This document shows, one piece after another, positions 19,201 to 26,058 of a stretch of DNA of 64,000 nt. The notes beneath the pieces are model-generated. The model was not told where the DNA came from, did not search any database, and was given only the letters and a program-made list of their open reading frames with translations. Numbering within the stretch: the stretch's first letter is position 1; each line of letters begins with the position of its first letter. The DNA comes from an uncultured Dehalococcoidia bacterium. GTDB lineage: Bacteria > Chloroflexota > Dehalococcoidia > Lucifugimonadales > UBA3495. Position numbers and translations under genes: made by a program. The DNA is taken from NCBI GenBank assembly GCA_958296225.1, contig OY282456.1:2604001-2668000 (forward strand). The letters run 5' to 3'.

Positions 19201-19833
19201 CTGGTGCGAATCATCAAGGATGAAGGCTTCCGCGTCATCCGCATGGACAAGGACATTGACCAGGAAGAGCGGGCGCAGTGGCTCCAGGAAGCGGCCCAAC
19301 GCCACGACGTTATCGTCTGCCATCCCCGGCTGGTCGAGACCGGCGTCAACCTGACCGAGTACCCCACAATCATCTGGTACGAAATCGACCACTCCATGAT
19401 TACCACCGAGCAGGCTTCGGCGCGCTCCTACCGGCTCAACCAGACCCGGCCCGTGGAAGTCTATTTCCTCGCTTACGCCAACACCATGCAGGAGCAGGCC
19501 CTGCAGCTCATCGCCCAAAAGTCGGACGTGTCCCGCACCTTCCAGGGCGAGCTGTCCCGGAGCGGGCTGTCCGCCTTCAATCCCGTGGCCGACGATATCA
19601 GAGAAGACATTGCCCGCGCTCTGTTGCAGAGCGAGTACGACCGGACTCGCCAGGGGCTGCCCACCACGGCCAGCGTCCAGGCGCTGAACCGGCTCTTTGA
19701 GCAGACCAACGTTCTGGCCGGCGAGTCCTTCTACCACCCGGCGCCACTGTCGCCAGCACCGGAAAAGCCGGCCAGCCGCCAGGCCAGGACACCGGAACCC
19801 TCCCGGCTGGACCAGCCGGCCCTGGGAATCTGA
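16291..19833 (+). CDS. Large SF2 (SNF2-like) helicase with inserted zinc ribbon
   Basis: 1180 aa. The first 420 residues match nothing I recognise. Walker A AKQGSGKT lies around residues 435-442, motif II MDESQD at about 720-725 (DESQ rather than DEAH), motif III LTGTPFGG near 750. Between motifs I and II sits a Cys insertion (C628, C631, C654, C684), probably a zinc ribbon. The second RecA-like lobe has CLVYCTHTG, VCHPRLVETGVNL and motif VI ARSYRLNQTRPVEVYFL (R1045). The layout is that of SNF2-type DNA translocases. It is followed 44 nt later by another cassette gene. The family resembles helicases of phages and defence islands; a defined role is not known to me. Confidence 0.88.
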   Translation: MARNDRKEDEPYLRIAGSVQYQQTTYVSPREKGQPAECSLRALVPYAGSSRGVKVYAAYMAQTARNKLVPHAYAIAENPDEAKGLRKGSIYQSLTVADRELLRYRRNSVNLLWFQPPPRHGDGKAPTPQAIRLELERTVITLERAARLILIAAPELIAGLADVIIPNCCEISINRLPGQGQETAVLQAVRRRNTMATSGDWYRKELNVYLEMAGAPEELPTTEIRSERRNTPMLRLADHSPPVYQVARDAARLTEQARNEGGWRNPAVRKLFDHRPRTRNIRPIEKIPDGHTAVLAASSMLDRMALHDPNGIRNPIVIRGFFNKEPRSTFTAEGVRKNTEFYEHNILALDTVTGAISQVGKSAAGLESFMKTFGPSIRAKIDELYPPTIDVNSPEYQAVGTVIDAIPRPLIGKQRHVAIAGALHLQRERHLNLFAKQGSGKTCTAAGIARGLRARVIAVTTPARVIPNWIAEIRAVCPQAIIRVVQDRESIGQRRELNPLEKALPPAPFGRASLEAIRLLDPWATPETPLWVLMKKDAARTQTPRQPALRAINEPDAVAQELRRPLEQLAAAERRAGARPMPVRAGTVSARPKLLYRKNDGRLASIARDLGTASRQRNYDPERPTYTCPRCWSILYNGPQYGKPLPNSKKQLYCDSRRQWPKFPRLWEANRSQPAAEPPALESCQAPLKVLSRDRHGKARYAYGRYYADRMARWADVYIMDESQDYKARDSLQGIITRRIAQKSRRTIALTGTPFGGRVSELFHPLVAFHPQFAREYSYHESAEFLREYGRQEFTLTSIQKAGLSYTERSTRQIPGYHPKILLHYWPNTIFMSLDDVDVRGALPSFTQHAQLLELDGEIQSSGYSQQSAYESLDTALTGHMRATIRRQQGKKRINNYIQEMLTCPENAWQGIDVRHPDSGQIIHRIPPLDPTWLYPKEIELTNIIERQRSLGRKCLVYCTHTGARDTTARLVRIIKDEGFRVIRMDKDIDQEERAQWLQEAAQRHDVIVCHPRLVETGVNLTEYPTIIWYEIDHSMITTEQASARSYRLNQTRPVEVYFLAYANTMQEQALQLIAQKSDVSRTFQGELSRSGLSAFNPVADDIREDIARALLQSEYDRTRQGLPTTASVQALNRLFEQTNVLAGESFYHPAPLSPAPEKPASRQARTPEPSRLDQPALGI

Positions 19834-19877
19834 GCCGGCCGGCGCGCCGGCCGGACTCCGCAAGACAGGGAGCCGCA

Positions 19878-20567
19878 ATGACCAACCGGGCAACCGCCTT
19901 CGAAATCGCGGAAAGGATCAACCAGGCCGTCGGACTCATGGCTGAGACCGCGCGGCAGGCCGGCATTCCCATCACCGACTCCCAGTGCCGGGCGGTCTAT
20001 GCCCGGTGCATCCAGCGGGAAGAGCGCAAATGGCTGGGGCAGCAGCACACTACCCTCAACGCCACCCGCACCATTGAGAACCTGAAAAGGCTGGCCCCTC
20101 CCGAACTGGTGTCCCGGACCGAAACCGCCGTCCGCTACGCCATGTCCCTGCTCTACGCCACCGACCAGGAGCCGGGCTATACCCTGTCGCCGCAGCAGAT
20201 TACCGACCTGCACCATCCCGACGCCGCCATCTACCGGGACCGGATCCGGCAACGCCTCAGCCAGGCGCCGGAAATGTCATTGCAAAGGCAGCGGCACCAC
20301 CGCCGGTTCCTGGACCGGCTGGACAACCGGGAACCCCAGGCCGCCCAGGAAGAACACCGGCTGATTTCCGCCCTGCCCTGGCGCGAAGCAATACCGGGCA
20401 CGGCCACCGGCCAGCTGGCGCAGGCCATCATCGACCTGCTGGCGCCGGAACAAGTCCACGTCACCGAACGACAGGCCCGGGAACTCTACGACCTGGCCAA
20501 CAACCCGAACCCGATTGCCGCCAACCGCAACCACCCAAGGAGCCACCGCCGGTGCCGTCAGAATTGA
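19878..20567 (+). CDS. Unknown helical protein of the helicase-MoxR-VWA cassette
   Basis: 229 aa, ATG 19878 preceded by AGGGAG. Mostly alpha-helical and charged, with no recognised domain; one region (LHHPDAAIYRDRIRQRLSQA) is typical of an adaptor helix bundle. Its 3' end overlaps the start of the AAA+ ATPase gene by 16 nt, implying coupled translation. By analogy with MoxR-VWA systems it may be an adaptor, but that is inference. Confidence 0.7.
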   Translation: MTNRATAFEIAERINQAVGLMAETARQAGIPITDSQCRAVYARCIQREERKWLGQQHTTLNATRTIENLKRLAPPELVSRTETAVRYAMSLLYATDQEPGYTLSPQQITDLHHPDAAIYRDRIRQRLSQAPEMSLQRQRHHRRFLDRLDNREPQAAQEEHRLISALPWREAIPGTATGQLAQAIIDLLAPEQVHVTERQARELYDLANNPNPIAANRNHPRSHRRCRQN

Positions 20568-21586
20568 AAGAACCCCCCAACGTCATCAAAGCCACGCCCC
20601 GAACCCTGAAGAAGGTCCTCAAGAACGTCGCCCTGGAAACCAACATCGCCGTTTACATCTCCGGCCAGCCGGGCATCGGCAAGTCCGCCATGTGCCAGGA
20701 GCTGGCTTGGGATGAGGGCTATCTCTACTACGACATCCGGCCCCAGCTGATGGAACGGGTGGACCTGATGGGCATTCCCTACCGGGACGAGTCCGGACGG
20801 ACCCGCTGGGCCGCGCCGGGATTCTTCCCGGCTGCGGACGACCTCCGCAAGCACCTGATTAACATCGAGGAACTGTCCTCGGCGCGGCCCGACATGATGA
20901 CCGCCTTGCACCAGTTAATCTGGGACCGTCGCTGCGGCGACCACGCGCTGCCGTCCACTACCCGCGTCGTGGCCTGCGGCAACCGCCTCAACGACCGCGG
21001 CCACGTGCACCGCATGACCACCCCCATCATCTCCCGGATGGTCAACGTGGAGCTGGAAGCCTCCTTCGCCGACTGGCAGGGCTGGGCCTTGAGCCACGAC
21101 GTCGACTCCGACGTCGTGTTCTTCCTGCGCTTCAACAACGAGCTTTTCAACAAGTTCGAGCCGGAGACTCAGGAAGACGCTTTCCCCTGCCCCCGCACCT
21201 GGACCATGCTGGGCCAGGCCAAGCGGCAGCTGGAGTCGGTCCAGGAAACGGAAATCAACCGCATGGTTTACGCCGGCGCCGTCGGAACCGCCGCCGCCAA
21301 CGCCTTCTGCGCCTTCCTGGCCCTGAAGGACGAATTGCCCGACGTGGACGACGTGCTGCTCAATCCGAAAGGCGCCCCCATCCCCAACCTGGCCTCGGCC
21401 AAAATCGCCATCTGCAGCAGCCTTTGCAACGTCGTCCAGCCGGACAACTTCCCGGCCATCGCCGTCTATGCGGAACGCCTGACGCCGGAAATCGGCGAAT
21501 TTCTGGTCGGAGCCTGCCTGGCCCGTATTCCCGAACTGGCCGACGCCCCGGCAATGGTAATGTGGGCCGCCTCAGCCCAACTCTAA
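20552..21586 (+). CDS. MoxR-type AAA+ ATPase
   Basis: 344 aa from GTG 20552, with AAGGAG 9 nt ahead. Walker A is GQPGIGKS at residues 38-45; a Walker B-like LINIEELSSA follows near 108, then RVVACGNRLNDRG (sensor 1) and ISRMVNVELE. MoxR ATPases act as chaperone-like remodelers with VWA-domain partners, and the next gene encodes one. The pair is also frequent in conflict systems that couple NTP hydrolysis to an effector; here the most plausible effector is the big helicase. Confidence 0.88.
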   Translation: MPSELKEPPNVIKATPRTLKKVLKNVALETNIAVYISGQPGIGKSAMCQELAWDEGYLYYDIRPQLMERVDLMGIPYRDESGRTRWAAPGFFPAADDLRKHLINIEELSSARPDMMTALHQLIWDRRCGDHALPSTTRVVACGNRLNDRGHVHRMTTPIISRMVNVELEASFADWQGWALSHDVDSDVVFFLRFNNELFNKFEPETQEDAFPCPRTWTMLGQAKRQLESVQETEINRMVYAGAVGTAAANAFCAFLALKDELPDVDDVLLNPKGAPIPNLASAKIAICSSLCNVVQPDNFPAIAVYAERLTPEIGEFLVGACLARIPELADAPAMVMWAASAQL

Positions 21587-21661
21587 CGAACCGCTTACGG
21601 ATGCCGGCCGGACACTCCGGCCCGGCGCAACATCCCAACCGAACCCTGAGGGAGCAGAGCT

Positions 21662-23026
21662 ATGACCATCCCGGAAGCTCGCCAGCAGCTCTACCGCGAC
21701 GCCACCAACAACGTCCGCCGGGCCATCGCCCGGGCCCTGGTCGAAGAACCCTTCTACGGCTGCCTGGCGCTGCACTTGCAGACCCTGGCCACCGGCAAAG
21801 TCCCGACCATGGCCGCCGACGGCGTACACCTGATGTACAACCCCCACTGGGCGGCGGAAGCGGCCCCGGAGCAAATCCGAATCTGCATCCTGCGCCTGGT
21901 CACCGCCCTGGCCCTCCGCCACCACGTCCGGCGCCAGGAACGGGAGGAATCCCGGTGGCAGCTGGCCTCCCTCATCGTCTGCCTGGCGACCATGCACCAC
22001 CACGGCGCCATCCCCGTGCCAGAGCTGTTCTTCAGCCCGCGCCTCTGGGACACCTGGGTCGAACGGGCTTACGAAATGCTCCCGGAACCTCCACCTCCAC
22101 CGGACAACGGCATCATGCGCGCCGACCGGAACGACGACGCCGGCCGCGGCGGCCCGGCCGGCTCCCCAGGGAACAACGGGACGGGCACGGACGCCGGGCT
22201 GCCCGGAGCCGGCCCGGGCGGAGCCGGCCCAGGAACCGGGGGTATGCCCAACGGCCCGTCTCACGCTGACCACGGACGGTTGATTGACGCCGGCGCCTAC
22301 GGGTACATTTTGGACGCGCCCCTGCCGGAACACGCCACCGCCGCCGAGCGGGAACGAGCCTACGCGGAACAGCAGATTAAGTGGATGGACGCCGCCGAGC
22401 AGTCCCTCCACATTATGAAGTCCCAGGGACACGACCCCGGCAGCTTTGTCGACTTCGTCCACGCCCGGCGCCAGTCCCACATTGACTGGCGGGAACTGCT
22501 GCGGGACTTCATCCGCGAAACCACCCAGGACGAAACCTCCTGGAGTTATCCCAACCGCCGTTTCGTCGCCAGCGGCCTCTACCTGCCGGGCAAAGACCCC
22601 ACCGGGTGCCCGCCCATCTACTTCGCCGTGGACACCAGCGGCTCCGTATCCGACGACGAACTGGCCATGGTCTGGACGGAAATCCGCGCCGCCGCCGCCG
22701 CAGTAACGCCGGAGTACCTGCGGGTCATCCAGTGCGACGCCGCGGTGCAGGACGACCAAACCTACGAACCCGACCACGTGCCGGAAATAGTCATGGTCCA
22801 CGGGCGGGGCGGCACCGCGTACCAGCCGGTATTCGACCTGGTGGACCGGGAATCCCCGCCGCCGGCCTGCCTCATCTACCTGACGGACCTCTACTGCAAC
22901 GATTACCGGAGCCGGCCGCCGGACTACCCGGTGCTGTGGATTGCCACGCCCGAGTCCTCGCCTATGAATCCACCCTGGGGAGAAAGGGTAAACTTGACCC
23001 GGAACACCGGCCCGGCAGCGCCCTGA
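21662..23026 (+). CDS. DUF2201-type protein: degenerate metallopeptidase domain plus VWA-like domain
   Basis: 454 aa. The C-terminal half is a VWA-like domain with an intact MIDAS motif DTSGS at residues 324-328, GRGGTAY near 382 and YLTDLYC near 405. The N-terminal region aligns with the putative metallopeptidase part of DUF2201 proteins, but where that family has an HExxH helix this protein reads RLVTALALRHHVRR, so the catalytic Glu and first His look lost. A Gly/Pro/Asn-rich linker (about residues 140-200) joins them. It completes a MoxR-VWA pair, 75 nt after the ATPase. Last intact gene before the CRISPR relic. Confidence 0.88.
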   Translation: MTIPEARQQLYRDATNNVRRAIARALVEEPFYGCLALHLQTLATGKVPTMAADGVHLMYNPHWAAEAAPEQIRICILRLVTALALRHHVRRQEREESRWQLASLIVCLATMHHHGAIPVPELFFSPRLWDTWVERAYEMLPEPPPPPDNGIMRADRNDDAGRGGPAGSPGNNGTGTDAGLPGAGPGGAGPGTGGMPNGPSHADHGRLIDAGAYGYILDAPLPEHATAAERERAYAEQQIKWMDAAEQSLHIMKSQGHDPGSFVDFVHARRQSHIDWRELLRDFIRETTQDETSWSYPNRRFVASGLYLPGKDPTGCPPIYFAVDTSGSVSDDELAMVWTEIRAAAAAVTPEYLRVIQCDAAVQDDQTYEPDHVPEIVMVHGRGGTAYQPVFDLVDRESPPPACLIYLTDLYCNDYRSRPPDYPVLWIATPESSPMNPPWGERVNLTRNTGPAAP

Positions 23027-23194
23027 CCGAGGGAGCGGACATAGAGATCCTGCAAACGGCCATAACGGTTTATCGGCGGCCTAACGCCAAAAACCCTGGA
23101 GGAAATCGGGCCGTCACCGTCGATTTTGTCCGCATAGGGACTCGCATTAGGCTGTACGCAAAGCGCGTTCCGCGGTTTTTTACGGCGCCGGTAG
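23027..23194. other. Intergenic, possibly decayed cas sequence
   Basis: 168 bp between the VWA gene and the recognisable cas8e scrap. Frames here give short peptides without motif. It may be degraded upstream cas8e sequence, but I cannot show it. Confidence 0.3.
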
Positions 23195-23335
23195 ATGGCA
23201 TCGTCGCACCACGACGTGAAGCAAGGCACGGCCGCAAACGCCGGCCTCGACGACCGGCTGTTCGCTCTGGTCAGCCTGCAAACCATGGCCGGATACGATG
23301 GGGCCGGCAACTACGGCATATCACTGCGGAGGTAG
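23195..23335 (+). pseudogene. cas8e: cas8e (cse1/casA) fragment
   Basis: 46 codons ending at TAG 23333. The peptide contains HHDVKQG and then LFALVSLQTMAGYDGAGN followed by YGIS, closely matching the highly conserved Cse1 segment usually read as LQTMxGfxGxGNYGIaRMNGG. The match stops right at the RMNGG position, where IS5-family sequence begins. Cse1 is the large subunit of type I-E Cascade. Only about a tenth of the gene survives. The identification relies on recalled family consensus, but the cas6e tail and I-E array nearby support it. Confidence 0.72.
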
Positions 23336-23680
23336 TAACGTCTGGAACCACGGCGGACTGTACCCAGGCGGCGGCGCTGCTGGCGGGCATTGCGGCGGAG
23401 CACTTGCTGGCTGACAAGGGGTATGACACTAATCAAGTGCTGGCAGCGGCGCGTGCGGGAGGGATGACGCCGTTGCTACCGCCGCCGCGGAGTCGGCACG
23501 AGCTCAGGACGACGACGCAGATTTGTACCAGGCGCGTCATTTGGTGGCGAACGGGTTTGGCAAATTCAAGGAATGGCGGGGTGTAGCGACGCGGTATGCC
23601 AAAAACGCGGCGTCGTATTTGGCGATTTGCCAGATACGGGCCCTGGCGCTGTGGGCCAAAATAATTTGACCACACGCCCT
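23336..23680 (+). mobile_element. IS5-family remnant (3' part with terminal repeat)
   Basis: Similar to the IS5-family copy at 62.5-62.75 kb. It encodes a decayed transposase C-terminus (LLADKGYDTNQVLAAARAGG) with a frameshift after SRHEL, then the tail reading YAKNAASYLAICQIRALAL. It ends in the inverted repeat ggccaaaataatttgaccac and acgccct at 23680. The left half is missing. It sits exactly between the cas8e and cas6e scraps, so its insertion plus deletion appears to have removed the middle of the cas operon. Confidence 0.8.
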
Positions 23681-23681
23681 G

Positions 23682-23909
23682 GGCGGAGCCCGCCTGGAAT
23701 ACGCAAAATCGCACGGCTACCGCATACAGGACTCCATACGAAGGCCGGGCCGTCGTCACAGCGTCGGGCCCGACGCCACCTTGCAGGGCGCGCTAAGGGT
23801 AACGGGCGGGAACGCCTTCGCCAACCTGCTCGCCCGGGGCATCGGCCGGCACCAGTCCTACGGCTACGGGATGCTGCTGTTGCGGCCGGCCGGCAACGGC
23901 TCGCGGTAA
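23682..23909 (+). pseudogene. cas6e: cas6e (casE) C-terminal fragment
   Basis: 75 codons plus TAA, open from the IS end. The peptide has TLQGALRVTGGNAFANLL followed by ARGIGRHQSYGYGMLLLRPA, the glycine-rich carboxy-terminal motif of Cas6e (GIGxxKaxGxGLLxL). Cas6e cuts type I-E precursor crRNA within the repeat hairpin. The catalytic N-terminal half is gone, so the product cannot work. With the cas8e scrap and the degenerate array 0.63 kb downstream, it marks a former type I-E locus. Confidence 0.78.
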
Positions 23910-24222
23910 GGAACGGGCAGAATCGGAAAAGCGATGCGCCCCCCGCTCTCCAAACCAAGGGGCTGTGGACAAAATGCCTCAGGCGCTGAGGAACCGATCC
24001 GGGAACGGGACTCCAGCGCCAGGCAATCGCGTCGCCGGCCCTTGTCCAAACGGTCTTAAGACATCAAAATCATCGTTAGCGAATAGACATCGCACCGGGC
24101 AGCCAGTCCACCCAAGCTAGCCACTTGCAGCCCTGAATCACGGCAATAGCCATGGCCCCAAAGTGCGCGAAAACTGGCCCGGCGCACCAGCAGCAGTCAC
24201 TACAATTTGGAGGCGAAACCAG

Positions 24223-24486
24223 ATGGTAACGGTACTGGAACCACGAACGCAGACCGGACAGGGCGTCGGACAGGGCAGATGCGACGGCTGTCCCAGGTGC
24301 GACGAGCCCAGCGCGCCGCTCTGCCGCATCCCACACCCAAAGTACGCCAACCGGCACCCGGTCTGCAAGGTCTGCGGACACTGCGTCTTGCGCGGCAACC
24401 ACCAAGACGACGCATCCGACCTGGACGACCACCCTGGCTTCGGTCCCGATAGCCCCGAAGTCGCCGGCAAGCCCAGCATCAACTGA
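24223..24486 (+). CDS. Small putative zinc-ribbon protein
   Basis: 87 aa from ATG 24223, with ggagg 9 nt upstream. Two Cys clusters are seen, CDGCPRCDEP near residue 20 and CKVCGHC near 46, enough for a zinc ribbon. The C-terminus is acidic. No family recognised. It lies between the cas6e scrap and the decayed CRISPR array, in a region where most frames are broken, so it may be young, horizontally acquired or spurious. Confidence 0.4.
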   Translation: MVTVLEPRTQTGQGVGQGRCDGCPRCDEPSAPLCRIPHPKYANRHPVCKVCGHCVLRGNHQDDASDLDDHPGFGPDSPEVAGKPSIN

Positions 24487-24537
24487 AGGCGAATACCCGA
24501 CTTGACCACGCAACGAAGATTCAACCCATAGCCGCAA

Positions 24538-24806
24538 TTTCCTCGCGGGCGCGTGGATGCGCCCGCGCTGTCACCACGATGCGACAGCCCGTTTGTAGCT
24601 GCCCCGCGGGAGCGGGGATACGCCGCAGTCAGCGATGACGTTGCGATGAACCTTGACGGTTTCCCCACGAGTGCGGGGAGGCACTTTATATGCGGTACTC
24701 GTTGCCGTACTTATAATCGGATTCCCCGCAGGTGCAGAGAGGCGCCGCCTGGATCTAGCCCCGTCGCCGCATAGACCGGATACTCACACCACGCGGGGAA
24801 GCGCTG
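24538..24806 (+). CRISPR. Fossil type I-E CRISPR array (about five decayed repeats)
   Basis: Repeat-like units start near 24538, 24599, 24659, 24720 and 24782. In the first four, the CCCC-like block falls at 24541, 24602, 24663 and 24724 and the GCGGGG-like block at 24551, 24612, 24673 and 24734: an exact 61-bp period, as for 29-bp repeats with 32-bp spacers. The units keep type I-E geometry (four C, six variable bases, gcgggg, then at(g)cgcc), for example ttccccacgagtgcggggag. Every unit differs at several bases, and the fifth is shifted by 2 bp, so the array is decayed. No intact cas gene is within the window. Confidence 0.7.
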
Positions 24807-25246
24807 CGAAAGAAAAAGCCGTCCGTTCAGCAACGACGACTGCCGGCAACACAGCGGCAACCCAAGCCGGAACAGGAAGCAGAGCGCTGCCGCCAAGCCC
24901 GCCAGTGGCTCCGCGAAGAAAACGTCAAACTCTCCCGGAGCCGGTGCAACCGGCCAGTCGGTATGCAGTTCGGCGTCGCCGTCTGCACCGCCAACCAGTA
25001 AACGGCGCAAGTCAAGCGACAAAACACCGACGACGCGGCCGGCCCCAACCAGGGCCGGCCGTATCATTGCCAGCAGTGGGAGCGCCGCCGTAATCGCGTT
25101 GGATTCAGCGGCGACGGCCAGTTGACCCGCCGTCAGCCGCGGCGCGGCGACCCACGCGCTGACCGGATGCCGCGGCGCGCGCCCGGCGGCGCGGTCGTAA
25201 GAGCGGCGCAGTGTCCTGCCGTCCACCGACTGCGATGACACCCGCC
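24807..25246. other. Decayed sequence downstream of the CRISPR relic
   Basis: No intact gene. One short frame (24871-25017 plus) ends naturally with ARQWLREENVKL... and looks like the tail of a lost gene; the rest gives arginine-rich shadow peptides. Confidence 0.35.
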
Positions 25247-25794
25247 AGAGTTCACGTCGCAACGGGCTGCAACCTCGCGCCGCACGTCGTCACCAACCGG
25301 CTGCGCGCCGCAAACTGGATTTACGCCAACCTGTTCGCCAACGACCTGGAAACTAACACCACGCTGGCGCATCAGGTCAAACTGCGCCTGACCCGGTTCG
25401 TGGCAGACAACCAGATGGAGTTTGCCCGCACCATCCCGGAAAACGACGCCACCCTGTCCCATGCCGGCGCGCTCACCTTCGGCAGCTGCTGCGACAACAG
25501 CGGCCAGCGCACCGCCGGAATCTGCCCCGCCAGCGCCGTAGTGAACTGCAGCGCCAGCGACATATTCAAAAGGCAACAGCCGGCAGCGGCTCCGGCGCAA
25601 ACGCCATCAGCGCCATCCAGGACGGCCGGTCCTGCCCCGACCGGTTCAAGTTCGACGTCACAGAACAAATACCAACCGAAGGCGTCAGCGGCGCCGTCCT
25701 GGCCCAGCTCATGACCCCGGCGCCTTACACCATGGCGTTCGTCGGCGTGCCAGCCACGATTGAGAGCGCCAACCACATTGACTACACCGTCTAA
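25247..25794 (+). pseudogene. Unknown ORF split by a frameshift
   Basis: The first part starts at ATG 25247 (MTPARVHVATGCNLAPHVV) and is well composed up to about 25560. The frame one base earlier then continues with ATAGSGSGANAISAIQDG and ends ESANHIDYTV at TAA 25792. Joined, this would give about 180 aa. I do not recognise the family; structural phage protein or other secreted-type protein are both possible. It does not resemble Cas7e, Cse2 or Cas5e as far as I can see. Confidence 0.5.
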
Positions 25795-25805
25795 GGGGGA
25801 CCAAC

Positions 25806-25994
25806 ATGAACGGTGAAAGCCCGTACCCGCCCGGCCATCCCTGCGACGGATCGCCCCGGCATACCCACTTCACACCAGCCCAGACCAAACGCTGCCAGTA
25901 CGTGGCCAAGGCCATCCGCAAGGGTACGGCAGCACCGCCGCCGGAACCACGCCAGACGTGCTTTCCCGGCATACCGGCTACGTTCGCGTTCTGA
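25806..25994 (+). CDS. Small hypothetical protein
   Basis: 62 aa, ATG 25806 with aaggggg 6 nt upstream and only 11 nt after the preceding relic's stop, so possibly coupled to it. Contains two Cys and many Pro. No recognised family; may be part of the decayed unit. Confidence 0.35.
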   Translation: MNGESPYPPGHPCDGSPRHTHFTPAQTKRCQYVAKAIRKGTAAPPPEPRQTCFPGIPATFAF

Positions 25995-26058
25995 GCCACA
26001 GAGACCCGAACCGAATCTGCTACAATTGACGCCAGTTCCAACGGAGGCTCGCTTGATA

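Noticed and set aside
24538..24806. Reading the 24.5-kb hairpin units as REP elements
   Set aside because: The exact 61-bp spacing, the type I-E geometry of each unit and the adjacent cas scraps fit a CRISPR relic better.
25247..25794. Possible cas7e or cse2 relic because of the CRISPR neighbourhood
   Set aside because: Neither half shows a Cas signature I recognise, so only an unknown frameshifted ORF is reported.
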